From contig NC_051100.1 of assembly GCF_901709675.1 (NCBI RefSeq), forward strand, positions 13,248,286 to 13,312,285: DNA of 64,000 bases. Direction: 5' to 3'. Each line of letters starts with the position of its first letter. Within the stretch, counting starts at the first letter, position 1. Under the pieces are notes generated by a model. The model saw only the letters and a list, made by a program, of their open reading frames with translations, did no database searches and was not told the DNA's origin. The stretch comes from Syngnathus acus. Its lineage: Eukaryota; Chordata; Actinopteri; Syngnathiformes; Syngnathidae. Of the stretch, positions 11,314-23,685 are shown in pieces. The translations under genes and the position numbers were made by a program.

Positions 11314-11480
11314 ACACACCCCCTCCCATTTTCTTCGCCGCCTGTGGCGATGTATTTGGAGGCAACCATCTGCTCTGCTCGCCAGACAGGTGTAAAAAGA
11401 AACCTTTTTAGAGCTTGCCTCTGTCTTGCCTTGGAAGATTTAGCGATATTTGCATACTTCAGCAGCATTCTACCACGCAC

Positions 11481-11514
11481 TCACACACACACACACACAC
11501 ACATACGCACACAT

Positions 11515-11545
<31 letters not shown>
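11481..11545. repeat. (AC)n microsatellite, interrupted
   Basis: AC dinucleotides interrupted by single ATACGC and ATGC steps. It lies 170 bp from the pure array upstream. Confidence 0.92.
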
Positions 11546-11546
<1 letters not shown>

Positions 11547-14500
11547 GCTATCAAACCATAGTGTGTGGAAATCTAACGTAGCAGTCTCCATCCCTACTCG
11601 GTGCTTTTGTCAAACAACACAACCAGATGGACTGAAACACACAGAAGACGAACAAGATCCAAAATCAAAGTTAAAAACAACTCGGTATACAGGCTAAGAG
11701 TCCAAAGAAGCTGTGGAGCAGAAAAAGACACAAAACAGCAACCTAGCAAATATTAGCTTGTGACTACCATGAGAAGCCAAGCCAGCAGTCTACGTACTGT
11801 TGTAGCAGTAATCAAACTCTTGATAGCAAAGTGAGTGAGTCAACGCTTCAAGCAAGTGAAACGCAATTATGCAAAAACCGACTGCTAAAACGAAATATTT
11901 GGACACAAGAACAACAAGCAGATTTTGCCTTGATTTGAGATATTTTAATCTTGCTTCAATTCGATTCTTTGTAGTGTGTGTGTTTAATTTCACTCTTGAC
12001 AGGTGGGCAGCACTATGGACACACAAGCAATATGCCAGTTCTCCAAATATGGATGTGGACTATGTGCTTTTGGGCCGTGCTTTTCACGCCAACTTTTGGC
12101 ACTTGCACGAAGGCAAACACCTTATCTGCAAAGCGTTGTGTTGTGTTGTGCTGGCTCGGCGTATCCCCGTGGCACTGAAATATGTCATTATTCGTCTTTC
12201 TGTGGAGGTTTGTATCGGGAAAAAACGTGGCATGAATGAAGCAAGTGATGTTAGAAGAAAGAGTGATGAGGCGGAGGGGGATTTGCTCCACGTTATCTCC
12301 AGAAGCCGAAATGCTGCCATCATTGTGCATTGAAACCGGCGGGCAGATCAAAAGCGGTCTAAGGTGAGAAACAAAAGCGAAGCTCAATGGAATAACGCGT
12401 GCACTAAAGCATGTTCAAGTGTAGTCAACAATAATTGCAGAGGATCAATCTTACTTCCTGTTTGTTTGATTGCGCTTCAAACATGGACCCTTATGTGTGC
12501 ATGCGCGTCTTTGACGAAGGCTGAAAGGCGTCACACGGAGGAGAGGAGATAAGGTTCAGGTTATTTGCTGGCAACCAGCGTGTGTTGTCGCCATTGCTTC
12601 CTTCCAGAACATTCTTTCCTTCCCCGCAACATTATTTGGGACACGTGATGAGCCTTCAGAATCCTGCAGAATAGTTTTTAATAATTGTAGATGGCCTTGG
12701 ATGGCTCTTGATCCTTCTGGGTTGTTTGGAGGTCTTTCTGGATGATTCTGGATGGTCCTGGATGATGCCAAATCCTCTGTGATGTTCGACATGCTTCAGA
12801 ATGTCCATTTGAATCTTTGCGGCTGGCTCCCGAGCTTTCTGAATGGCTTGTTTTGGGGCTGCACCTGCCACTCACACTCTTTATTAAGTAATGACGTCAT
12901 GAATTCAAGATTTCAAGTTTGTCTGGCAGCAGGCCATGTTGAAACATTCGAGAGCGTTGCTTTCTTATTAACAGCTAAAACTTTACACCTTTGAGCTCGT
13001 TACTCGGCTAATGAGCAGTGTGCGTATGTTTATTTGGTGCATCACAGAGGAGGAACAAACCTGAATATTGCATTGTATTTAATTAGAAATGATGGCACTT
13101 TTAAAAAATGAGCATGAATTGTAAACTACTTCTCGTTAGCTTAAAAAATATCAGTGAAATTAACCGTTTCAATTTTTTACTGTTGAATAATGAACGAGTG
13201 GTGATTACTGAGTTGGATTTAACCAATTCAATGTGCGACGCCTCCTTTGCCTGTAAGATTGTATGAAAATGAAAGAGGCAATAGAAGCTGAGATGCTGAC
13301 CTCAGTCAAGAACCTTTTACAACAACTTTTGTACCATTTTTTGTTGCGTTAGCGCATTTTCACCTATCTACCGCATGTCAGCCGTGACGTTTACAAATAT
13401 CAATGCGCGCCTGTCGATCAACATTCCGTTGACAAAAGCCCGTCTTATGCAATTTCCACCCGTTGTTCTTTTAGTGTCACACTAAGCGGTCTGCACATTT
13501 ACCCTGCTTTAGCTGTGATCTATTATTTAGAGGCAAAAATTAGCGCGAATGCGCCAAGCGCAAAGAGCCGACGAGACCTGGCGCCGAAATGAAGTCAAGT
13601 TAAGCGAGAAAGAAAGGTCCAAATGGGAAGCGCTCCTTCTCGATGTGCGTTGAAAACTACGTAATGGCTCTTGGAAAAGCAAAGTTGTAGTGGTAGCAGC
13701 TGGCGGCATGATTTCCTTCTTCTTCTCATTGAGTTTTCGGATTTATGTTCAATCTCATGTGGAGCACTGTGGTTGTTTTATAAGTGCTCCATAAATACGG
13801 TTGAGTTGATTTGAGCGTCTTGTGTCTGAGACTCACTGAAATGTGTTTATCGCTTTGCATGCGCCACGTGATATTTAAACAAAAGGCTTTCTCAAGAGTC
13901 ATGTGCGAACGGCGGCCGTCTGACTTCCTCCACGTTTTTGCTTCATCTGCTTTTGTGTTGTTGTGCTTTCTAGCTCTCTTTTTCAAATGGTTCCAAACCC
14001 AAGGTACTCATGCACTAAACACTTTTTGATGCTCAGCGAGCTTTATTGCTCTGAATTGAGCTCTGAATTGAGCTTGTGGTTTTTACAGACGGTAGGATTC
14101 CATCGGACGCCCGCCGTATTTGTTTTATTTGTACACAAAAACATGATCAAACACATTGGATTTTACTTTCACGTGCTGTGTTTATGCTTAGACAGGCTCG
14201 TTTCCGATGTAAATATGTTGTTGTCAAAACACTGTCTGACAAAACGGCAATATTCGCTGAGAATGGTGTTTTGACTCAAAAACAATTTTATTCTGTATTC
14301 CTCAATTCAAACCTTATTTGTTCTCAGGAAGGTTAGATTGTACCACAAAAAGATTGGATTTTGCGGTAAGGTCTTATCATTTGCACTTGTTGACTTCACC
14401 GGGGATTACCGTAAACCCCATCGCACCACCTCGGGGACTTCATGCTTCCTGTCTGCTTTTTCCGGTATCTTTTTTTTTTTTACCCTTCCCCCTTGTGGCC

Positions 14501-15798
14501 TTCTCGCGCACCTCGGGAGGAAGAAGGTGACTCAGAAAGCAATTAAAAAGCCAATCGCCACCACTCGCCAGAGGATCAGGAAGAGGAGGCAGAAGAAAGG
14601 GATTTTGATTGGTGGGGTAAAAGGGGTGCGCACCAGAGACCGGGTGGGATGAAATTTCCAAAAAGCAGCCGCCGGTGCCTATATTATCCCGCTTAAAGAC
14701 GCTATAGCGGGAGCTTTGCCGAGTGTTTGCGTGTGGGTGCATTCATACCTATATTATGTCAAGGAGTCCACGCGCGTTTGTTCCCAGCAGGGGAAAATGT
14801 GCTGATTATGCAAATCCCGTCTGAATGGAAGAATGGCAATCATGCTGCAGTCTGACTCGGGAGGAACAAACACGGCCAGCGATTTTCGTTTGCCTTTTCG
14901 GGGGACTCCGCATAGCCCAAAAATCACCAGGTTTGGCAAAGCCATGGATCCTGGTGAACATTTTGGGACTTTGACGGCCTCGAACATAAATCCTTGAAAG
15001 TCACTGAGTAGCACCCCTGGAAATGAAATGAAAAAAAAATCTACACAAAATTCAATGTTCATATCTAATGTGGTAGGAGACGCAAAAGAAGTCTAAAGGA
15101 CCCGAGCCCCAAAGTGAACAGGTTCAAAGCTGCCAATAAATGTCAGTGCACATCTTGAAAACAGGACAAGATTTCCCTAAAACAACAGTGTGGAAAAATA
15201 CAGAGTGTGGCCATTTCGCCCCAAGAATTTTAAAACTCGGACAATGGCTTCAGGAGAAATCAAGTTTTTTGTGTTGGGAAAGAAAATGCCATTTTAGGGA
15301 GCGTTTTTGTGTGATATCGCCGAAAGAAGATTTTGCGGCTTGCCACAGAGAGCATCTCAACTGTTCCCATGACAACCAAGACAAAAGCACGGCCAGGAAA
15401 GCGCATTGGTTTTGCGCAGAGTCGGCAAAGAGACGGCTTGGCTTTGCACTGATGACGTCGCAAACGCTCGAGTCACAAGTGCGCACACACACTTGACACA
15501 CACTTGTCATGTTCTCGTCCCATCTGCTGTCGCATCTTTCCTCCCCACTCCCACATACTCTCTCACCGCATTCCCCGTAACGCCGAGTCCTGCGTCCCCA
15601 GTGTGTGTGTGTGTGTTTGGAAACGCATTTGTGTTGTTTATCTGTTTGATGTGTGATCAAAGAGCTTCTCGATTGGGCATGAACAGCCAAATACACTCAG
15701 CTCAGTCTGTGTGTGTGCGTGGGTGAGTGTGTGTGTGTGTGTATGTGTGTGCGTGCGTGTGTGGATGGATGTGGCACCAAAGCGCACAATTGACATCA

Positions 15799-16870
15799 GG
15801 GCCGGACTGGGAGATTTTTTCAGGCCAGGAGTCAGTTATGTAACCAGGCCACCCTGGCCTTGCCCACACGTGCATGTTCACACCCACACTTAAATGCATG
15901 GGCACAAGCAAAACGCATTTTTGCGCAAACACATGCACACAATCATTCTTTGGGTTTTGTTGTGGGTGGTACTGGAAAAACTAATCAAAATCTCTAGAAT
16001 GAGAGCGAGCAAAATAATCAAAAGGTCTCTCTGAGTCTGACTGTCTGTCTGTCCTGAGTTGGCCTTCCCCTTGCACTACTCCCTGGACTTGTCTTGCCAG
16101 TATACTCTGCATCTGCTGGGAGTGTTACAACAACCAGCATAATAATTATCTTATCGACAATAACACATTTAATCAATATCAAAAGAATGATATGGTTAAA
16201 TATATGCTTATTTTCCCAAATGTTTCATGCATAGTCATAGCCTATTCAATCCCATGCATTGATAGATGACTGTCTGTTCTTTTCCTGTCAGCTGCTCTGA
16301 GCTAGTACTGGGCCTACTGTCTGAAGCACCAAAACTGGCAATATTTCCACCTTTGCAGAGGCAACATAGACATATATTTTAATATTAATTTAGCCAGGGC
16401 CAGTTACAAAGTTTAGAGAAATGTGCATGTAAGAAAGAATAACAAATGACTCTTCAACTTACAAAATCAACTAGAACTAAATCTAACAATAAATCAGCAG
16501 AGGGACACCTTATTACATGGCAGCGGCACATATGCACACAGCACATGCAAACTGGCATGCATACACGCGCGGGCACACACACAATTTTTAATGGCACCGT
16601 GCGTGTGTGTGGGGGGGGGCTGAATAAATCCGTAACTTTTCTGCATTTGGCCGCTCTGTGTGGTTGATACGGACTGTGGGGGTGGGTGTTAATTGATATA
16701 AACCAATCGTCTTTCCCTCCTCACATGCTCCTGGCCTGAGTGGCCTAAGTGGCCTGGCCTGTCTCTCTGATAGGCGCGCCGCCGCACCGGCAGAAAAAAA
16801 AAAAAAAAAAAAAAAAAAGAAAAAGAGAGACACAGGCCAGTAGGCCATTCCTAGGCCGGCGCTTCGGGAA
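15799..16870. mobile_element. Possible hAT-like relic with gggccgg ends
   Basis: The left side starts cagggccggactgggag, a motif I associate with fish hAT-derived repeats. The right side has ggccattcctaggccggc, loosely its inverse, and GGCC-rich segments lie near both ends (caggccag, ggcctggcct). No clear 8-bp duplication was found and the interior has no transposase motif. The boundaries are guesses. Confidence 0.25.
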
Positions 16871-17296
16871 TTCTCTCGGTTCTCCCTATAGTCAGTCCGG
16901 GTGTGATTGATACACAAGAAAGATGGTTTCTCCTCCAAGCGTTTGACAAGACCTTCATACACACACGCACACACGCGCGCACGTGCGCACGTGCACACGC
17001 ACACGCACACACAAAGCAATATGGCAAGGTAGAGTAATGGCTGCACTTAGAGAATCAGTGTCACAGATGGCGAGGACATGTATTTTCATCGTACACAGTG
17101 TGTGTGTGTGTGGATGTGTGTGTGTGCGTGCGTGTGTGTGTGTGGATGTGTGCTGCGTGTGTGTTACAAAGCAGTAAACAAAGTTAATTTGAGAATTGCA
17201 CACAAAATTCTTCCTAATCAAAATTAGCAATGTGAACAAGCAGCCATTAGCCACAGCTACTATTCTGCTACCACGTCTCATATTATTTGACATATA

Positions 17297-17813
17297 CAGG
17301 GTCCAGCAAAATGATCTGACACATTTGTAGGTTTAATAAAATGCAAATAAAGAAATAAAAAAGTTTTTTTAATTTTCGAAAGTCATGCCATTTTGTTTTG
17401 TTTCATTTTATTTTTGTTTCCTTTTCGAATAATGTTATTTTGTTTAGTTTCAGTTGCTAACATGAAGTGGACCAGTGAGCATCCCGCTTTTATTGTGGAA
17501 ACGATTATCAAGAACGAATCTGTAACTGCAATACAACGAGCGTTCCGTTTGCGCTTCAGACTTGGTAGACATGATCCCGTACCTGCTTGAAACAAGATCT
17601 TGTTATGGGTTACTAACTTCAGATCAGCATTGACAGGCCGACCTCGCATCGCCAGAACTCCAGAAAATGTGGCAGCGGTAAGACCAAAATAACATTATTC
17701 AAAACGAAAATGAAACGAAACAAAACAAAACAATAAAAAAAGAAAATTCTTTCTTTAATTTATTTGCATTTTATTAAACCTACAAATGTGTCAAATCATT
17801 TTGCCGGACCCTG
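17297..17813. mobile_element. Mariner-type MITE carrying an HTH fragment
   Basis: The terminal inverted repeats are long (roughly 70 bp): cagggtccagcaaaatgatc at the left and its near inverse, ending ttgccggaccctg, at the right. TA flanks both sides (17295-17296 and 17814-17815). Inner arms share 'aatgttattttg'-type and 'gcaaataaa' segments in inverse. The 517-bp element keeps only the N-terminal helix-turn-helix part of a transposase gene (17462-17690) and must have depended on a full-length relative. Confidence 0.82.
17462..17690 (+). pseudogene. N-terminal HTH fragment of a mariner-like transposase
   Basis: From the ATG at 17462 the frame reads MKWTSEHPAFIVETIIKNES and then AIQRAFRLRFRLGRHDPVPA. 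This matches the DUF4817-type DNA-binding domain seen at the N-terminus of many animal mariner-like transposases. A TGA (17588-17590) follows. After it the same domain continues (NKILLWVTNFR, then GRPRIARTPENVAAV), so the stop and a small length change are secondary. The DDE/D catalytic domain is missing entirely. Confidence 0.75.
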
Positions 17814-17950
17814 TATATTATTTAACCAAGTGTTATTAACACTAAATGTAATTAGTTTCAGGTTTTGGAGTTTTTAGAATGTACAGTAATCACTCGTTAT
17901 CATGTGGTTCACTCATTGCGGATTAGATCAGCGCTAACTTATTTTTTGAA

Positions 17951-18345
17951 CATCCATCCATCCATTCTCTTCCGGAGTTATTACTGGAGTTGGGTCACGG
18001 GTGCAGCATCTGCACCGGAGAAGCCCAGACTTGCCTCTCCCCAGCCACGAGGCGTTCTCAGGCCAGCCGAGGCACATAGTCTCTCCAGTGTGTCCGGGGT
18101 TGTCCCCGGGGCCTCCCTCCAGCAAGACGTGCCCAGAATACCTCACCAGGGAGGGGCTTCTCGGACGCAACCTTATCACATGCCCCAGCCACCTCATCTG
18201 GCTCCAGACTCTGAATCCCTCGCAGATGAGCAAGCTTCTCACCCTCCCAGACACCCTGCAGAGGAATCTCATTTAAGCCGCTCATATGCGTTCTTTAGGT
18301 CGCCACCCGCAGCTCGTGACAGTAGGCGGGGAACGTAGTTTGGCC
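17951..18345 (-). mobile_element. Rex3 (RTE-clade) LINE, truncated 3' end
   Basis: Read on the minus strand, the segment ends in the GGATGGATG tail typical of Rex3. The preceding sequence matches the well-known fish Rex3 C-terminal region from memory (plus-strand landmarks gggtgcagcatctgcaccgg, cctcaccagggaggggcttc, cacctcatctggctcc). A degraded frame with RWLGHVIRL fits the end of an RTE reverse-transcriptase ORF. The 5' part, including the endonuclease and RT catalytic motifs, is absent, as usual for truncated LINE insertions. Confidence 0.75.
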
Positions 18346-19752
18346 GGCCAGTAATTAGACAGCTATGTCTTGTCTTTGGACTCAGCTTCTTCTTTACTAT
18401 GACAGACTGGTGCAGAGTCCACATCACAAAGATGAAATGGTGCCTAGCAGTGTTGCTGCAGCGTTGTCGTTATCCTGCATCTGCTGGTCAAGTAAACAGC
18501 TTGAACATGAAACTTAGCAGCACTGAGCCTCGCACACGCACACACGCGCACACACATCGAGGCTTTAGTGGCAGATAGCGGTGCAGCTTATTATTGCCGC
18601 ACTCTTGAAAGGAAGAGATTATGCAAATGGACTTTCCAAAGTTTCTTACTGCCTGATTCTCTTCTCCTTTTTGTCACAATTTCTGAGCGTGTGCAATGAG
18701 GTGCTTCTCGCCTTGTCGGTTAGTCTGCATGCATGTGTTCGTGTGTGTGTGTGTGCGAGCTTGATTTTGCGCTACGCTGGCCTCCCTCCTCTGAGCAATA
18801 GTTGCTCTTGTAGTGTGTTCAGCCAGTGTGACGAAGATGATGGTGGCGATGATGTTGCTCGGCCGGTGTCGCTACTGAAGCGTGTGTGTGGCTGCACTGA
18901 TTTGTCCGGCTCATTCGCATGTCGCGGCACACGCGTGTGCGTGTATCAAAGTCTGTCATTCGTCCAACCAGGCCTCGCCCCTGCGCTTTACTTCAACCCA
19001 AGTCAAATTTGTGGAGCCACGTGGAGAAAGGAGCAAGGATGGCCTAACTCAAATGTAGCCAAGCAAGACTTGAAATCATGGCATAAATAATATTCTCATC
19101 CATCCTTGCTTAATTCAATCTCAGGTCAAGAATTCATTGCAACTGGACTGCTCTGTTTTGTTTTGTTGTTTTGGTTTTTGCACTGGCGAGGGATGACGAT
19201 GGAGTAAAAAAAGAAGGAAGAACAGGAAGGGATGCACTCTCACACTCAGCAGCCGAAATGAATTATTTTGCATCCATTCTCGGAGGCAAAAAAAACCCAC
19301 ACACACAAACAGTGGCAGGCGGCCCCTGCAAACCGTCAGCGTAGAGGTTACGCGGCGGCAAAGGTTGGGAGTCGTCCTCAAGGAGAATTCCCCACGGCTC
19401 GCCCAGTAATTTGGCGAGTTGACGAAGAGGGAGTGCATCACGGGGAACGAGGTGAGCGAGGGCCTGCAGGAGAGCACCACAAGACCCCCCCCCCCCAAGT
19501 AGAAGGCTGAGAAGTGAGAAGAAGTGAGACAAGTGAGAGAACCATAATAGTTCTTCGCAGAATCCACAAATAGAAGATGTGAGAAGATAAAAAAATGCAA
19601 GAGGGAAAATATGCTGTCTGCTTCTTTGGCCCTGCTGTGAGCTGATGAAGTTCCTTGGTTGCCTCAACGCTATCGGCTCATAAAAAGCTGATGCAGACCT
19701 GGAATCACACGTTTCACTGCACAACTCAGTCCAAACGTGACTTTTCCATAAT
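18346..19752. other. Unassigned stretch, no gene recognised
   Basis: Overlapping open frames on both strands (to about 184 codons on the minus strand near 19.26-19.82 kb) lack known domains and are driven by pyrimidine-rich composition. No splice-flanked exon was recognised. Confidence 0.5.
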
Positions 19753-19778
19753 ATCGCCCCTTTAAAGCCCTCCAAATG

Positions 19779-20200
19779 TGTTGAATATCCGAAGACAGTA
19801 AGCTTAACCACTTTCACTCATCAAGACTCTGAAGGCCAGGTTGAAGGTTGACTCCAGGTTTAACAACAAGAGAAAGGGTGAAACTGGGAGAATACAAACC
19901 ACATTGTATAATCAGTCATACAAACTAAATGAATTAAATCGATATGAAATCTCAATCATGCTTTTATCCTATCGTCTAACATCACAGAAAACTATCATTT
20001 CAGAACTCAAAAGATCTATTTCGATCCATCATAACTTAAACAAAGATACATACCAACGATGCCTTGTATAACACACACTGTAGGTAGTAGTTTTGCCGAA
20101 CTGCAGGAGAGAATAGAACAAGCAGCGTTCTCTTTCAACACTGTGCTGAAACATGTGCATACTTCCTGATTCTAGTCACGTGACCTACCCTATCTTAACA
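19779..20200 (-). repeat. 3' LTR of the BEL/Pao element
   Basis: Direct repeat of the right-hand LTR with a few per cent divergence. It adjoins the polypurine-like tract and the end of pol on its internal side, which makes it the 3' LTR on the minus strand. Confidence 0.8.
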
Positions 20201-20249
20201 CTCCCCGTCTGGCATTTTGCCACAACCTTAAAGGTCCATTATACAGTTC

Positions 20250-20871
20250 TTACTGTTTCTTATCAGGGGCAAGTAGGAGGACCGTCTCGGAGACCGGACG
20301 CTGGTACAGTTTTGTCCCGCCCGTCTTGGAGACCTTGACCTCGACTTTACATACCATGCCATCGTTGCTGGGGAAGACCTGAGTAATCAGTCCCAGAGGC
20401 CACTCGTTTCTCACGAGCTGATTGTCTTTGAGAAGGACAATGCTCCCAGGCTGGATGTCTGGGGTGGAAGCCTGCCACCTCTGTCGCGGCTGAAGTGATG
20501 CGAGGTATGCTTCTTCCATCTATCCCAGAACGTTTGGGCCAGATGTTGGACTTGGCGCCACTGGGACTTGTGGAGGTCTTTGATCCAGTCACCGACTGGG
20601 GCTGAAGGTACACTCACCTTCTGGGTGAGGAGGGTTGCTGGAGTAAGAATGAAAGGATCGTCCGGGTCAGTAGACACTGGAATCAGAGGTCTGGCGTTGA
20701 TGATCGCAGCGACCTCCGCCATCAGTGTGGAGAGTGTTTCGTGGCTGAGTCTCGAAGTTCCAAGCTGGAGGAACATTGAGTCCAGGATCTTTCATGCTAC
20801 TCCAATTATCCTCTCCCACAAACCGCCCATGTGAGAGGCTTGTAGCTTGCAGGCTTGTCGTTGAATTGAGT
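20250..20871 (-). pseudogene. BEL/Pao pol remnant: end of integrase plus DUF5641 domain
   Basis: The minus-strand frames give ASHMGGLWERIIGVARKILD and AAIINARPLIPVS, characteristic of the C-terminal part of BEL/Pao integrases. These are followed by FWDRWKK, a region with PGSIVLLKDNQLVRNEWPLG and VEVKVSKTGGTK, the DUF5641 domain that ends BEL/Pao polyproteins. A small frameshift near 20.52 kb separates the integrase part from the DUF5641 part. The integrase catalytic DDE residues lie upstream in intact elements and are not present. The 5' edge at about 20870 abuts Gag-type sequence, marking the internal deletion junction. Confidence 0.82.
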
Positions 20872-22258
20872 CATACTTGTAGTGACCAGCTCGCGACGGG
20901 CGAAATATCTGACAACGTCGTTGATACCTGATTGGTCGTGCTGGTTGCTTTGGGGTGTGTAGTTGGGCACAGTAGGACGTGATGGACCCCGGTATCTGGG
21001 TGTAGCTGTATATGTACCCTGATGGCCCTGTGTATCTCTTGGAATAAGAGATGTGATAGGGGCATGTTGTGGTGGCCAATGAGCTGGTAGTCTGTTCGCT
21101 GGTGTATAGGTGAGGTTGGCATCGGACCACTCTCTGATATGGGCCATGGAGCTGTAATGGAGTTGCCTGGCACAATATCTGCACTTAGATATGAATCGTC
21201 ACCTTGCGGGGGAAGATAAGGTGCTGATGCAGACTCTACGTGTAGCCATCTTGCCTCGTCGAGAGAGTGTAGATGTGGTGCCATTGTTGGCTCTGTGAAT
21301 CGCTGTCCAGGCTTGTCTTGAGAAAATGGTTGTGATGCCAAGGTTAGCTGAGTACGTAGCTGAACAGGCTCACCCTGGGAGAGTACAGGTGGCGGCGCTG
21401 GGGGCTCTGTGTATAGCTGGTTAGTGTCATTCTGAGTGAGAAGGTGCGGAGGCGGGTTGGATAATATGTTTAGCGGGTCAGTTTCAGTAGGAGCGTATTC
21501 TTCCCGCGCAGCGGTTGAATGCTCCTTGGACTGCTGAGCGAGATATTCTCTGGTCCGTTCTGGATGTGTGGTGTGTCAATGAGGGAGGAAAAGACCAGTG
21601 CAGAGATGAGAAAGAAGATGGGAGTGGAGGCCATAGTGGATGTGGTGAGGAGAGGCAGACTGCGATGGTACGGACATGTAGTGAGGAAGGACGAGAACGA
21701 CTGGGTGAAGAAAGTTATGTCGTATAACGTAGAGGGAACAAGACCCAGTGGCCGACCTAAAAAGACCTGGCAGATGACCGTGGCAGCCGACATGAAGGCA
21801 CTCGGCATCAACCACGAGATAGCCATGGACCGTTCCCGGTGGTAGACAGCCATATCGAGAACCCAGTCCAACCCAGCGGTGCCTGGAAAGCGGACTTTAA
21901 ACCGATGATGATGATGATGATGGTTCTCATCGAGTTGAATCTTCCTGCTACCTCGCTCACTACCGTTGATGCTAGCCGCTGCTTCTAGAGCCTCTGCTTT
22001 GGCCTCAGCCGCAGCCACGTTTTACTCTAATGATAGCTTCTCCATGCGTGCCACTAATTGTGCCTTTTCCATCTCCATGCGTGCCTCTAATTGTGCCTTT
22101 TGCATTTTCAGAATCATTTCTTTATCTGTGAAGGAAAGGAGTACTTTAGCTGCCTCGGCTTTGGCGCGGGCCATGGCAGCAGCATTGCCAGAGGACGCTT
22201 TTGTAGAACATGATTTGTAAGATCTAGACTTCAGTGACTGTTCTTTTTGTCCATCCAT
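20872..22258 (-). pseudogene. Gag-like gene of the BEL/Pao element, interrupted
   Basis: The frame opens at 22258 with MDGQKEQ and soon becomes an Ala/Lys/Glu-rich stretch (NAAAMARAKAEAAKVLLSF, then QKAQLEARMEMEK), a coiled-coil typical of BEL/Pao Gag N-termini. A stop follows at about 22022, then a continued Ala/Glu-rich segment to about 21926. A LINE tail is inserted at about 21517-21924. Beyond it a Pro/Gln/His-rich open stretch runs from about 21500 to 20870 without a recognisable zinc knuckle. It is broken and cannot make a complete Gag. Confidence 0.65.
21517..21924 (+). mobile_element. 5'-truncated LINE tail inserted in the BEL/Pao element
   Basis: The plus-strand frame at about 21519-21845 contains GRLRWYGHVVRKDENDWVKK and GRPKKTWQ, the C-terminal signature common to endonuclease/reverse-transcriptase LINEs of the RTE-like group. 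It ends in RSRWW-stop and a short noncoding 3' end with a GATGATGATGATGATG tail. Only about 400 bp remain, which fits 5' truncation during target-primed insertion. It lies antisense to the host retrotransposon and splits the Gag-like gene. Confidence 0.72.
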
Positions 22259-22671
22259 AGTCTGAGTTTGGCGTTTACCTTTGTTATCTTCTGCGATGAA
22301 GACGTTGTTTCACTATCCTGCCCTCCAAATATGTTGAATATCCGAAGACAGTAAGCTCAACCACTTTCACTCATCAAGACTCTGAAGGCCAGGTTGAAGG
22401 TTGACTCCAGGTTTAATATCAAGGGAAAGGGTGAAACTGGGAGAATACAAACCACATTGTATAATCAGTCATACAAACTAAATGAATTAAATCGATATGA
22501 AATCTCAATCATGCTTTTATCCTATCGTCTAACATCACAGAAAACTATCATTTCAGAACTCAAAAGATCTATTTCGATCCATAATAACTTAAACAAAGAT
22601 ACATACCAACGATGCCTTGTATAACACACACTGTAGGTAGTAGTTTTGCCGAACTGCAGGAGAGAATAGAG

Positions 22672-23685
22672 CAGGGGTGGCCAACCAGTCAGAGACTAAG
22701 AGCCACATTTTTTACTGTCATCGCAAAGAGCCACACATGAACATTCCCCCCACACACACACACACACATGCACACTCACACGCACAAACGCGCGCACACA
22801 CACACACACACCTCTGCTCAGCCAAATTTATTGTGTGACATTATCATGTCACGCACCAACATGATAATGACAAATTGATTCCTACAGTACTAAAACCACA
22901 GACCAAAGACCACATTTTCAACAATGAACATTGTGTGCATTGTCTCACACAGACAAACTCTCAGTTCAACAAATTCCACAAACAAAAACATACGTTTTTT
23001 CACTTACTATGTGTGGCGGGACAGACCATTCGTTTTAGTTTGTCGTTTTCAGGAGACAAGATTTCAATAACGTCACTGAGGCATTCTTTAACAAACTCCA
23101 CTTCATTGTATGGCTTTTTAGCCCATTCAATGTTCCAAGCCAGTTGAAACAATGCAAGCGTGACAGTCTCTGAGTGCTTCGTAATTTTTTTGAAAAACTG
23201 TACCTATTTTTCTGCCTGACTTTTCAAAGTGTCCAAACTTGTGCTTGCGAAATTCAGTCCCTTTTGGAAAGTCCTTATCGATATTGGCATGAAGTGAGCT
23301 GAAGTGGCGCGGAACATTTGAAGCTTTTAAATGCGCTAATGACGTCCGACATATCAGGCAGAATGGCTTGCCATTGCGTTCAACAAAAAACAACTTTAAC
23401 TCTGTTAAAAACGTCCTGTGTTCATCCTCATATATTCGTTTAGCTGTGCATTTTTTCCTTGCCATTTTTAGAGCGAAATTGACACTCCTCAAATGGGTTT
23501 GTCCCTCCTCCTTTGCGGGATTTCACCTCAGGCGCATGCGCGTTTGACCAAAATACCATATTGAACTCAAGCGAAGCAAATACGCACAAAAAATAAACAC
23601 AAATGTTGATATGAACGTAAAAGAGCCGCATGGAACCAGCCAAAGAGCCGCATGCGGCTCGCGAGCCGCGGGTTGGCCACCCATG
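22672..23685 (-). mobile_element. hAT transposon inserted in the BEL/Pao 5' LTR, deletion derivative
   Basis: The termini are caggggtggccaacc at the left and its near inverse ggttggccacccatg at the right. The duplication gaatagag (22664-22671 and 23686-23693) is perfect and 8 bp long, as expected of hAT. Subterminal 'agagccacac' and 'agagccgcatgcgg' segments are typical of this fish family. Inside, the minus strand has the first third of a transposase gene. The 5' LTR sequence continues exactly on both sides, so this hAT is younger than the retrotransposon. Confidence 0.88.
23000..23465 (-). pseudogene. hAT transposase N-terminal fragment (BED-like finger)
   Basis: From the ATG at 23465 the frame has MARKKCTAKRIYEDEHRTF, then VERNGKPFCLICRTSLAHLK and NVPRHFSSLHAN. 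The CxxC...HxxxxH pattern is that of the BED-like zinc finger at the start of ZBED5/SCAND3-type hAT transposases. The spacing continues through KGTEFRKHKF. After about 105 codons a frameshift occurs near 23.16 kb. In the shifted frame, SETVTLASFQLAWNI and VEFVKECLSDVIEILSPEN continue the family sequence to a stop at 23000. The catalytic RNase H-like core and hATC domain are missing. It is non-functional. Confidence 0.8.

Larger units (their letters stand above)
10114..17296. other. Long unassigned stretch, microsatellite-rich, no gene recognised
   Basis: No exon with conserved protein content and good splice sites was recognised over 7 kb. CA/GT arrays lie near 10.53-10.58, 11.24-11.31, 11.48-11.55, 15.72-15.76, 16.93-17.01 and 17.10-17.17 kb, and they create spurious open frames. 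A degenerate TGGATG/TTCTGGATG-type repeat occupies about 12.68-12.77 kb. A possible hAT-like relic is noted at 15799-16870. Confidence 0.5.

Noticed and set aside
11098-11697. Frames rich in Thr-His or Cys-Val repeats
   Set aside because: They are translations of CA/GT microsatellites.
12678-12875. Minus-strand frames rich in Pro, Ser, Lys and Gln that might be a small protein
   Set aside because: The sequence is a degenerate TGGATG/TTCTGGATG repeat giving similar frames in several phases.
19263-19817. 184-codon open frame on the minus strand
   Set aside because: Low-complexity pyrimidine-rich sequence gives long frames in two phases, and the 5' part runs into the LTR of the BEL/Pao element.
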